DNA of 7,096 nt from Actinomycetota bacterium (GTDB lineage Bacteria > Actinomycetota > Actinomycetes > Nanopelagicales > Nanopelagicaceae), in NCBI GenBank assembly GCA_009704445.1, contig WLED01000056.1, positions 1 to 7,096 on the forward strand. The letters are read 5' to 3'. Below, piece by piece: positions 1-6,035 of the stretch (within the stretch, counting starts at the first letter, position 1; every line of letters starts with the position of its first letter). A program made the translations under genes and the position numbers. The notes below the pieces were generated by a model. The model did no database searches, had not been told where the DNA came from, and was given only the letters and a program-made list of their open reading frames with translations.

Positions 1-383
1 AGAGAAGAAATCTTATCGCTCCATCCGGCATACCAAACTAATGTGTCAATCGCTTGTAGAACTTCTTTCTCTGCCTTTACTTTTGTGACACCAGTTGTGA
101 TCATGATTTCTTGAACAAACTCACCTGTTCGAGCTTGCAGCATCTCTGCAATTCGATACAAAATCTGTCCACGGTTATATGCCGTTGCTTTACTCCAGCC
201 ATTATGAGCAGCGCGTGCTGCAACAACTGCTTCGCGTAAATCTTTTCTTGAAGATTGACATGCATTGGCAAGAAATGCACCTTTAGAAGTTTTCACTTCA
301 TATGTACGACCAGATTCACTGCGAGGAAATGCTCCGTTGATAAAGAGTTTGTAGGTTTTTTTCACATCAATGCGCTCACTCAT
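1..383 (-). CDS. aldehyde dehydrogenase family protein, second of tandem pair (3' part cut off by window edge)
   Basis: Only the first 127 residues are in the window; the gene runs off the left edge. The start is the ATG at 383-381, which shares its A with the TAA stop of the preceding dehydrogenase (TAATG), and it has a strong ribosome binding site (AAGGGGG, 391-397) seven bases upstream. The visible part matches the N-terminal NAD-binding region of aldehyde dehydrogenases: a KLFINGAF strand near residues 12-19, a helix with AVVAARAAHNGWS near 50-62, and YNRGQILYRIAEMLQAR near 66-82. The usual NPAT-type motif after the first strand is missing; a segment beginning TSKGAF replaces it, so this paralogue differs from the upstream one. 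Catalytic Cys and Glu lie outside the window. By position it should work with the neighbouring enzyme on the acetaldehyde released by DeoC, but its substrate cannot be read from this fragment. Family call firm; function inferred. Confidence 0.85.
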   Translation of the reverse strand, partial: MSERIDVKKTYKLFINGAFPRSESGRTYEVKTSKGAFLANACQSSRKDLREAVVAARAAHNGWSKATAYNRGQILYRIAEMLQARTGEFVQEIMITTGVTKVKAEKEVLQAIDTLVWYAGWSDKISS

Positions 384-1834
384 TACATAACCCCCTTCTC
401 GTTAGAAACTGATTTGAGATATGCAGCCAAACCATGGCGTCCACCTTCGCGACCCCAGCCCGACTCTTTATATCCGCCAAATGGCGATGTTGGATCAAAC
501 TTGTTAAATGAATTCGTCCAGATAACTCCAGCCCTTAGTTGTTGAGCCGCCCACAACGTTCGGGAGCCCTTCTCGCCCCAAATGCCCGCAGACAGCCCAA
601 ATGGGGTGTTATTTGCCTTCTCAATTGCCTCTTGGGGGGTACGGAAAGTTAGTACTGAAAGAACTGGTCCAAATATCTCTTCGCGTGCAATTCGGTGCGC
701 CGAAGTAACTCCAGTAAAAATCGTTGGCGCAAACCAATAACCCTTTTTAGGGAGTTCAAATGCTGGGCTCCAACGCTGCCCACCTTCGGAATCCCCAACT
801 TTTGCAAGATCTACTATTTTTGCAAGCTGCTCTTTGCTATTTATCGCACCAACATCTGTGTTTTTATCCATGGGATCACCAACACGGATTTTCTCCATAC
901 GCTTTTTTAGCTTATGTAAAACCTCTTCTGCGATGTTTTCCTGCAGAAGTAATCGGGAGCCAGCACAACAAACATGGCCTTGATTAAAGAAAATTCCATC
1001 GATAATTCCCTCTACTGTTTCATCGATTGCTGCATCTTCGAAAACAATATTTGCCCCTTTGCCACCCAACTCTAAAGTTACGCTCTTTTTTGTGGGTGCA
1101 ACGGATCGAGCAATTATCTTGCCAACTTCAGTAGAGCCAGTAAATGCGATTTTATCGATGCCTGGATGGTTAACTATTAGCGCACCTGTTGTTCCATCAC
1201 CGGTCACAATGTTTACAACACCAGCTGGAAGCTCTGCCTGTTGGCATACTTCGGCAAATAAAAGAGCAGTCAGTGATGTTGATTCTGCAGGTTTTAGTAC
1301 AACCGTATTTCCAGTAGCTAACGCTGGAGCAACTTTCCATGCCAACATAAGTAGCGGAAAGTTCCAAGGAATTATTTGACCTGCAACGCCAAGGGGCTTG
1401 GGAGAACTACCAAGACCTGCGTATTCAAGTTTGTCTGCCCAACCTGCGTGATAGAAAAAATGTGCCGCGGCCAAGGGAATATCAGTATCGCGTGATTCGC
1501 GAATAGGTTTTCCATTATCTAAAGTCTCTAAGACAGCAAACTCACGAGCTCGTTCTTGTAAAATACGCGCAATTCGAAATAGATATTTCCCACGTTCCTT
1601 GCCAGAAGTTTTTGACCATGTTGAGGTGTAGGCCTTTCGAGCTGCCTTCACAGCGGCATCAACTTCGGCTTTGCCAGCTAGCGCAATCTGACTTAAGACC
1701 TCTTCAGTGGCGGGATTAATCGTTGGAAAATGCTTACTCCCCGCAACAAACTTTCCACCTATAAAATGACCATACTTTGGTTTAATTGTGGTGATCGCAC
1801 GAGATTCTGGTGCTGGTGCATATTCAAAACTCAT
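383..1834 (-). CDS. NAD(P)-dependent aldehyde dehydrogenase, probable acetaldehyde oxidiser
   Basis: A complete aldehyde dehydrogenase of 483 residues from the preferred ATG at 1834, a normal length for the family. A TTG four codons upstream (1846) is open in frame, but it is merged with the Shine-Dalgarno sequence GGAGAG (1839-1844) that serves the ATG, so I reject it. Family hallmarks, numbered from the ATG, are PWNFP with the oxyanion Asn158, VLKPAE with cofactor Lys181, the Rossmann-loop motif GSTEVG at 233-238, the general base Glu255 in LELGGK, the nucleophile Cys289 in GHVCCAGSR, and EEIFGP with Glu386. No signal peptide or membrane segment is visible, so it is cytosolic. It follows deoC and overlaps the next dehydrogenase by one base. 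DeoC makes acetaldehyde, so oxidation to acetate is the simplest role; other aldehydes cannot be excluded. Its start codon overlaps the stop of a small repeat ORF (1831-1911), which suggests translational coupling. Confidence 0.95.
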   Translation of the reverse strand: MSFEYAPAPESRAITTIKPKYGHFIGGKFVAGSKHFPTINPATEEVLSQIALAGKAEVDAAVKAARKAYTSTWSKTSGKERGKYLFRIARILQERAREFAVLETLDNGKPIRESRDTDIPLAAAHFFYHAGWADKLEYAGLGSSPKPLGVAGQIIPWNFPLLMLAWKVAPALATGNTVVLKPAESTSLTALLFAEVCQQAELPAGVVNIVTGDGTTGALIVNHPGIDKIAFTGSTEVGKIIARSVAPTKKSVTLELGGKGANIVFEDAAIDETVEGIIDGIFFNQGHVCCAGSRLLLQENIAEEVLHKLKKRMEKIRVGDPMDKNTDVGAINSKEQLAKIVDLAKVGDSEGGQRWSPAFELPKKGYWFAPTIFTGVTSAHRIAREEIFGPVLSVLTFRTPQEAIEKANNTPFGLSAGIWGEKGSRTLWAAQQLRAGVIWTNSFNKFDPTSPFGGYKESGWGREGGRHGLAAYLKSVSNEKGVM

Positions 1835-1911
1835 CGATCTCTCCAATCCTTCTTCATATTCTTAATGTTCTTCATTCTCTTCATTGCTTTAATCATTTTC
1901 ATGGATTTCAT
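1831..1911 (-). CDS. putative 26-residue Lys/Met triad-repeat peptide between deoC and the aldehyde dehydrogenase
   Basis: An ATG at 1911, four bases after the deoC stop, opens a frame of 26 codons that ends in TGA at 1833-1831; that stop overlaps the dehydrogenase ATG as ATGA. The peptide is seven consecutive triads of the form (M/I)-K-x, where x is S, M, A, R, N, N and K in order, followed by DWRDR. It has six Met, eight Lys and three Arg and should be very basic. A weak GGA (1920-1922) lies eight bases before the start, and re-initiation after deoC is also possible. I know no family it belongs to. It may be a translational coupler that carries ribosomes across the gap, a real small protein, or a by-product of the repeat. 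Only the frame fit and the tight junctions at both ends support expression. Confidence 0.35.
   Translation of the reverse strand: MKSMKMIKAMKRMKNIKNMKKDWRDR
1839..1844 (-). promoter_or_regulatory. ribosome binding site deciding the dehydrogenase start
   Basis: GGAGAG on the minus strand lies four to six bases before the ATG at 1834. It fixes that ATG as the start over the in-frame TTG at 1846, which falls directly next to this site. The site lies inside the small repeat ORF, so ribosomes translating that ORF would pass over it just before the dehydrogenase start. Confidence 0.7.
1849..1911 (-). repeat. seven tandem 9-bp units, consensus ATGAARNNN
   Basis: Read on the minus strand from 1911, the first six bases of each 9-bp unit are ATGAAA, ATGAAA, ATTAAA, ATGAAG, ATGAAG, ATTAAG and ATGAAG, with a variable last triplet. 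The ATG/ATG/ATT order recurs, giving a looser 27-bp higher period. The array fills most of the gap between deoC and the aldehyde dehydrogenase. Because the unit is a multiple of three, gain or loss of a copy would keep the small ORF in frame. It may have arisen by replication slippage. Confidence 0.8.
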
Positions 1912-1915
1912 TCGA

Positions 1916-2863
1916 CTAATCCATGCTCACATAGGTAGGACTAGCGTAGTAGCCACTATCCATTTTCATACGCTGCATCAATAGATCATTGAGCAATGCA
2001 CTAGCTCCTATGCGAAATAACTTAGAATTGAGCCATTCTTCACCGGCAACCTCATTGACAAGTACCAGTTGCTTAATGGCATCCTTTGTATTGCGAATTC
2101 CACCGGCAGGCTTGACTCCAATTCGCTTCTGGGTCATTTCGTAAAAATCTCGAACTGCCTCAAGCATGACCAAAACAACAGGGGCAGTGGCAGCCGGTGC
2201 TATTTTTCCTGTTGATGTCTTGATGAAGTCAGCACCTGCAGCCATGGCTAAAAATGACGCCTTACGAACATTGTCATATGTGACTAATTCACCAGTTTCA
2301 AAAATAACCTTCAAGTGCGCTTTGTCTCCGCATACCTGGCGGATCGTGACAATCTCATTAAAGACATCAATTAATCGTCCCTCAAGAAATGCACCGCGAT
2401 CAATCACCATGTCTATTTCACTAGAACCAGCATCAATTGCATCCTGAGTATCTAGGACCTTAACTTCAATTGATGCGCGTCCGGATGGAAATGCTGTTGA
2501 TACAGCAGCCACTGGTACATGCTTTCCGCCGATTAAATCAAGATGCTTGCGTGCCACAGCAACCATGTCGTTGTAGACGCAGATTGCACCAACACTTGGA
2601 ACGCTTGAATCAGTTGGGTCGGGCCGCACAGCTTTTGAGCAAATCGCTTCAACTTTTCCGACAGTATCTGCACCTTCCAGTGTCGTTAGGTCAACCATCG
2701 AAATTGCAGTATCTATTGCCCATCGCTTGGAAGTTGTCTTTATGCTTCTGGTTGAGAGCATGGCTGCACGAGCATTTGCTCCCACTTGATCGACACCTGA
2801 AAGAGTTTTCAAATATTTTTTTAGCGACGCCTCGCTTCCATCGACTAAGCCATAAAATTTCAC
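1916..2863 (-). CDS. deoC: deoxyribose-phosphate aldolase (long form)
   Basis: This class I aldolase splits 2-deoxyribose-5-phosphate into acetaldehyde and glyceraldehyde-3-phosphate, a cytosolic step of deoxynucleoside breakdown. It has 315 residues, like the roughly 318-residue eukaryotic/long type rather than the about 250-residue E. coli type; the extra length is N-terminal. Visible active-site motifs are EIDMVIDRGAF (149-159, with Asp151 and Asp155), LKVIFETG with Lys185, FIKTSTGK with the Schiff-base Lys215, VKPAGGIR with Lys251, and the phosphate-binding RIGAS (284-288). The C-terminal tail is rich in Tyr (305, 306, 311); in E. coli DeoC a C-terminal Tyr reaches the active site, and one of these may do the same. 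The start is GTG at 2863, which overlaps the mutase stop as GTGA and has AAGGA about nine bases upstream, so translation is probably coupled to the mutase. Acetaldehyde would pass to the dehydrogenases downstream. Confidence 0.97.
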   Translation of the reverse strand: MKFYGLVDGSEASLKKYLKTLSGVDQVGANARAAMLSTRSIKTTSKRWAIDTAISMVDLTTLEGADTVGKVEAICSKAVRPDPTDSSVPSVGAICVYNDMVAVARKHLDLIGGKHVPVAAVSTAFPSGRASIEVKVLDTQDAIDAGSSEIDMVIDRGAFLEGRLIDVFNEIVTIRQVCGDKAHLKVIFETGELVTYDNVRKASFLAMAAGADFIKTSTGKIAPAATAPVVLVMLEAVRDFYEMTQKRIGVKPAGGIRNTKDAIKQLVLVNEVAGEEWLNSKLFRIGASALLNDLLMQRMKMDSGYYASPTYVSMD

Positions 2864-4476
2864 GATAGCAATTCCTTCAATGATGGTCGTAGCTGCTTCA
2901 AAATCTCTTCTGCGATCTCTTTATTCTTTTCAATGACCTCAATGTAACACTTGAGTTTTGGTTCGGTTCCACTTGGACGAATAATTACGCGGATCGATCC
3001 CTCTAACCACATCCTTAATCCATCAGTTGGAGGCAGTCCATCTTTTGGTTGTGATAAATCCTCAATAACCCTGACTTCCCGTCCAGCTATCTGGCGTGGT
3101 GGAGCATTTCGCAAGGAGTTGAGCAACTCCTTAACCTGCGATATCTCTTTTACTCTGATCGAAATCTGCTCTGTCGCATGATAACCATACATACTCCAGA
3201 TTTCATCAAGGAGATCCTGAATAGTTTTACCTTCGCGTGCCAAATCAGATGCAATCTGTGCAATAAAAATGGCAGCTGAGATGCCATCCTTATCATTAAC
3301 TGTTAAAGGATCTATGCAATATCCAAGAGCCTCTTCATAGCCAAATGAGAGATTAGGAATTTTTGAGATCCATTTAAAACCTGTCAAAGTTTCTTGAAAT
3401 TTAATCGCGTGCTTTTCAGCGATTTTTTTCACAATTGTTGAGGAAACAATCGAATTTGCAAATACTCCTTTTGGGTTTTTCTGTGAGATGACATGAGCAA
3501 AAACCGCGCCCAACTCATCGCCATGAAGAATTCTCCAACCAACCTTTGGATCCATCACTGCAACTGCGCATCGATCAGCATCTGGATCGGTTGCAATAAC
3601 CAAATCAGCATTAGTTTTTTGTGCCATCACTATGGCTAAATCCATCGCACCTGGTTCTTCCGGGTTTGGAAAAGCAACTGTGGGAAAATCTGGATGAGGC
3701 TCGGCTTGTGCTTCTACCAAAATTGGAAGATCAAAGCCTGACTTTTTAAACACTGCGAGCAATGTTTCTTTTCCTACTCCATGCATCGCGGTGTACACAA
3801 TTTTTAATGTGGCTGGGTTCTTTGCCAGCTGTCCTGTTTGAGAAATGTAATTCTCGAGCAGATGATCATCAACTGTGTTCCAATTATTTGCACGTGGAAG
3901 ATTTCTTGCCGAAACAACTTTTGAAATCTCATCTGCAATAAAGGAATCAGTGGGTGAGGTTATTTGAGAGCCTCTATATGTAATCGAATCTACAGTTCCA
4001 CCGAGATAAACCTTTAAACCATTATCTTGCGCCGGATTATGGCTTGCAGTAACCATGATTCCAACGTCACAACCGAGTTCATTTGTTGCAAAGGCAAGAA
4101 CAGGTGTGGGCAGAGGATGGGACAAAACAACTGTTGTTATGCCGGCGCCAGAGAAAATCTCTGCCGCCTCTCGTGCAAACTCATTAGAACCATGTCGGGC
4201 ATCTCGTCCGATTACTACAGCTGTCAGACCGCGAGCCTTCATGTATGCAACTATTCCAGCTGCTGTTCTGGCGACAACTGCTCTATTCATACCTGAAGGG
4301 CCTGGACGCACCGGACCGCGTAGACCTGCGGTTCCAAATTGAAGAAAACCACTAAATGATGTTTTTAGCTCTAGTTCATTATTCGTATCGACCCAGTGTT
4401 GAAGTTTCGCAGCAGATTCTGCATCTGGATCATCGAGAATCCAGTCATTAACAGTGCGTAAAAATTCTTTGTCCAT
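2860..4476 (-). CDS. alpha-D-phosphohexomutase family protein, probable phosphopentomutase (PGM2-like; often annotated pmmB)
   Basis: The 538-residue protein has the complete four-domain architecture of the phosphohexomutase superfamily. The substrate loop GTAGLRG is at 48-54, the phosphoserine loop TASHNP at 143-148 (catalytic Ser145), the magnesium loop DPDADR at 297-302, the sugar-binding loop GYEEALGY at 379-386, and the phosphate loop RPSGTEPK at 500-507. The EEALG form resembles the PGM2 branch, in which phosphopentomutases occur, more than the dedicated bacterial glucosamine mutases. Set between a nucleoside phosphorylase and deoC, it most probably moves the phosphate of (deoxy)ribose from carbon 1 to carbon 5. 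Phosphoglucomutase or phosphomannomutase activity remains possible, as family members are promiscuous. The ATG at 4476 lies four bases after the phosphorylase stop without a clear Shine-Dalgarno sequence, and the stop overlaps the deoC start. Operon membership is clear; substrate is inferred from context. Confidence 0.92.
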   Translation of the reverse strand: MDKEFLRTVNDWILDDPDAESAAKLQHWVDTNNELELKTSFSGFLQFGTAGLRGPVRPGPSGMNRAVVARTAAGIVAYMKARGLTAVVIGRDARHGSNEFAREAAEIFSGAGITTVVLSHPLPTPVLAFATNELGCDVGIMVTASHNPAQDNGLKVYLGGTVDSITYRGSQITSPTDSFIADEISKVVSARNLPRANNWNTVDDHLLENYISQTGQLAKNPATLKIVYTAMHGVGKETLLAVFKKSGFDLPILVEAQAEPHPDFPTVAFPNPEEPGAMDLAIVMAQKTNADLVIATDPDADRCAVAVMDPKVGWRILHGDELGAVFAHVISQKNPKGVFANSIVSSTIVKKIAEKHAIKFQETLTGFKWISKIPNLSFGYEEALGYCIDPLTVNDKDGISAAIFIAQIASDLAREGKTIQDLLDEIWSMYGYHATEQISIRVKEISQVKELLNSLRNAPPRQIAGREVRVIEDLSQPKDGLPPTDGLRMWLEGSIRVIIRPSGTEPKLKCYIEVIEKNKEIAEEILKQLRPSLKELLS

Positions 4477-4480
4477 ATTT

Positions 4481-5311
4481 TTACAGCAGCTTTGGAATTA
4501 CGCCTTTAAGCAGTGAGCCCATTCGATCGGCGGCAGCTTTACCGGCTGCAATGACTTCTTCATGATTTAACTTCTCGCCAGTTACTCCAGCAGCAGCATT
4601 TGTAACCAGTGAAATTCCCAGAACCTCTGCGCCAAGTGCGTGAGCAGCAATTGCCTCAGGCACCGTCGACATACCAACTAAATCCGCTCCCATAGTTCTC
4701 ATCATGAGAATTTCAGCAGGTGTTTCATACGTTGGACCACGCCAGTGAACGTAAACTCCCTCTTGAAGAGATGAATCTTCTTTTTTAACAATCTCTCGAA
4801 TCCTCTTGCTGTACAGATCGGTTAAATCCACAAAAGTTGCACCAGATAACGGTGACACTGCAGTTAAAGATATGTGATCGCGAATCAAAACAGGCTGTCC
4901 AACTTTATATGCCGTATTTATTCCGCCGCATGCATTTGTCAAGATAATTACTTTGCACCCAGCTTTAACGGCAGTTCGTACTCCATGAACTACTGGCTCA
5001 ATCCCTTTGCCTTCATATAAATGAGTTCGTCCAAGAAATACCAAGGCACGCATTTTTTTACCGTTGGCATCAATTTCATATGATCGAATTTTTCCCGAAT
5101 GACCTTCAACAGCCGGAGGTAAAAATCCCTCAATCTCTTCTGCATTACATTCAAAAACCGGAGCACCAAGTGCATCTACCGCACTCACCCACCCAGAGCC
5201 CATCACGAGTGCTACATCATGTGAAGCAATACCCGTTTTTTTAGCAATCTCTTCTGCTGCAACAACTGCCGCCGCAATAGGATCGCTATATAGAAGCTCA
5301 GTTTTTCCCAT
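4481..5311 (-). CDS. punA: purine nucleoside phosphorylase, trimeric 6-oxopurine type
   Basis: It cleaves (deoxy)inosine and (deoxy)guanosine with phosphate to the free base and (deoxy)ribose-1-phosphate. At 276 residues it fits the trimeric PNP/MTAP family (human PNP is 289). Motifs that align with the human enzyme are MGSGW with Ser39, GRTHLYEG (94-101) with His97, TNACGGIN (125-132), GPTYETPAE (192-200) with the base-binding Glu196, VGMSTVPE (212-219) with Met214, TN at 237-238, and NHEEV (249-253) with His250. Glu196 together with Asn238 points to 6-oxopurine nucleosides, not methylthioadenosine, where an Asp is usual at the second position. The ATG at 5311 has only a weak AGG close upstream. 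maf ends 33 bp before it and the mutase begins 4 bp after its stop. The product feeds directly into the mutase. The punA name is one of several in use for this family (also deoD in mycobacteria). Confidence 0.95.
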   Translation of the reverse strand: MGKTELLYSDPIAAAVVAAEEIAKKTGIASHDVALVMGSGWVSAVDALGAPVFECNAEEIEGFLPPAVEGHSGKIRSYEIDANGKKMRALVFLGRTHLYEGKGIEPVVHGVRTAVKAGCKVIILTNACGGINTAYKVGQPVLIRDHISLTAVSPLSGATFVDLTDLYSKRIREIVKKEDSSLQEGVYVHWRGPTYETPAEILMMRTMGADLVGMSTVPEAIAAHALGAEVLGISLVTNAAAGVTGEKLNHEEVIAAGKAAADRMGSLLKGVIPKLL

Positions 5312-5344
5312 GGCCTAATACTGTCATAAACTTTGAACTCATTA

Positions 5345-5956
5345 TTAAAAACCTTTTACCTGAGGCCATGTGTAACCAAGTTGGGAACAGGCCTTTCTTA
5401 AAAACGGCATCGATATTCCAACAACATTCGTGTAGTCACCCTCAATGCTAGAAATAAAGGGTGAACTGAATCCATCGAGTGTAAATCCTCCTGCAACGTG
5501 CAACGGCTCTTCTGTTGCCACATAGTCATCAATTTCTTCATCACTCATATCTGCAAAATTGACCACAGTCGTGATTCGATCTGAAATCTCTTTATCTTTA
5601 CTTGTATCGATTATGCAATGTCCAGTATGAAGTAGTCCGCTGTTCCCACGTACTCTTCGAGCACGCTCGATTGCGATATCGGGTGTGCCAGGTTTACCAA
5701 GTGATTTACCGTCAAATTCGAAAGTCGAGTCACACCCAATAATGATTGCAGGAAAATCAATTTGCTCGCGGACAGTGTGTGCCTTAGTAATTGCAAGTGC
5801 AATTACCATATCCGAAGGAACCATAGAGTTGAAGAAATCGGTTTCCTCGTCCACATTGCTTACTATAATTTTTGGTGAAAGTCCTGCAGATTCCAATAAG
5901 CGACGTCGACTCTTTGACTGTGATGCTAGAACTATTTGTGGAAGATCAGAAGGCAC
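5345..5956 (-). CDS. maf: Maf-family nucleoside triphosphate pyrophosphatase
   Basis: Maf proteins hydrolyse canonical or modified pyrimidine nucleoside triphosphates to the monophosphate and pyrophosphate. The 203 residues are normal length. Visible features are the N-terminal phosphate-binding stretch ASQSKSRRRLL (11-21), GCDS (74-77) with the conserved acidic Asp76, LGKP (86-89) with Lys88, GNSGLLHTGH (104-113), and the C-terminal signature GGF...IEGDYTNVVGISM (156-183). The usual SxSPRR box is altered to SQSKSRR, and the common D-T pair is D-S; I believe both are within actinobacterial variation. Which Maf subfamily (dTTP/UTP or m7GTP) cannot be decided here. The start is GTG at 5956 with no Shine-Dalgarno sequence; a candidate -10 box lies six bases before it, which fits a leaderless transcript. 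It is the first gene of the minus-strand operon, and its link to the nucleoside pathway is plausible but not shown. Confidence 0.93.
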   Translation of the reverse strand: MPSDLPQIVLASQSKSRRRLLESAGLSPKIIVSNVDEETDFFNSMVPSDMVIALAITKAHTVREQIDFPAIIIGCDSTFEFDGKSLGKPGTPDIAIERARRVRGNSGLLHTGHCIIDTSKDKEISDRITTVVNFADMSDEEIDDYVATEEPLHVAGGFTLDGFSSPFISSIEGDYTNVVGISMPFLRKACSQLGYTWPQVKGF

Positions 5957-5962
5957 GGGTTA

Positions 5963-5990
5963 ACGGTACTCGTTTAATGGCATAAATCAA
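5963..5990 (-). promoter_or_regulatory. candidate promoter of the minus-strand operon (maf onward)
   Basis: On the minus strand, TTGATT (5990-5985) is followed after 16 bases by TACCGT (5968-5963), which fits the actinobacterial TANNNT -10 pattern. Six bases separate it from the maf GTG, so transcription could begin at the start codon itself and give a leaderless mRNA. No Shine-Dalgarno sequence precedes maf, which agrees with this. The boxes are short and degenerate, so this is a candidate only. Confidence 0.4.
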
Positions 5991-6023
5991 TTAATGAAAT
6001 CTGGCCAATCCCATTTAAACTAC

Positions 6024-6029
6024 TAGGAT
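6024..6029 (+). promoter_or_regulatory. candidate -10 box / ribosome binding site of the purK-like gene
   Basis: TAGGAT fits TANNNT and is separated from the GTG at 6036 by six bases, mirroring the layout before maf. The AGGA inside it (6025-6028) could instead be a Shine-Dalgarno sequence at seven bases spacing. I see no convincing -35 box. The two readings are mutually exclusive for a leaderless transcript, and a mapped 5' end would separate them. Confidence 0.35.
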
Positions 6030-6035
6030 TATTAA

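Noticed and set aside
1835..1846. TTG start at 1846 giving a dehydrogenase four residues longer
   Set aside because: The TTG abuts the GGAGAG ribosome binding site that is well spaced for the ATG at 1834, and nothing suitable lies upstream of the TTG itself.
4027..4342. Plus-strand open frames inside the mutase gene and similar ones elsewhere
   Set aside because: They lie antisense to strongly conserved coding sequence, lack family motifs and have no supporting ribosome binding sites; they are shadows of the real genes.
383..5311. Bacterial microcompartment locus, since DeoC and aldehyde dehydrogenase can occur in such loci
   Set aside because: No shell protein genes and no clear encapsulation peptide on these enzymes are visible.
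5312..5344. Internal promoter between maf and the nucleoside phosphorylase
   Set aside because: TATTAG and TTCAAA can be picked out, but their spacing is wrong for a -10/-35 pair and the 33-bp gap is normal within an operon.
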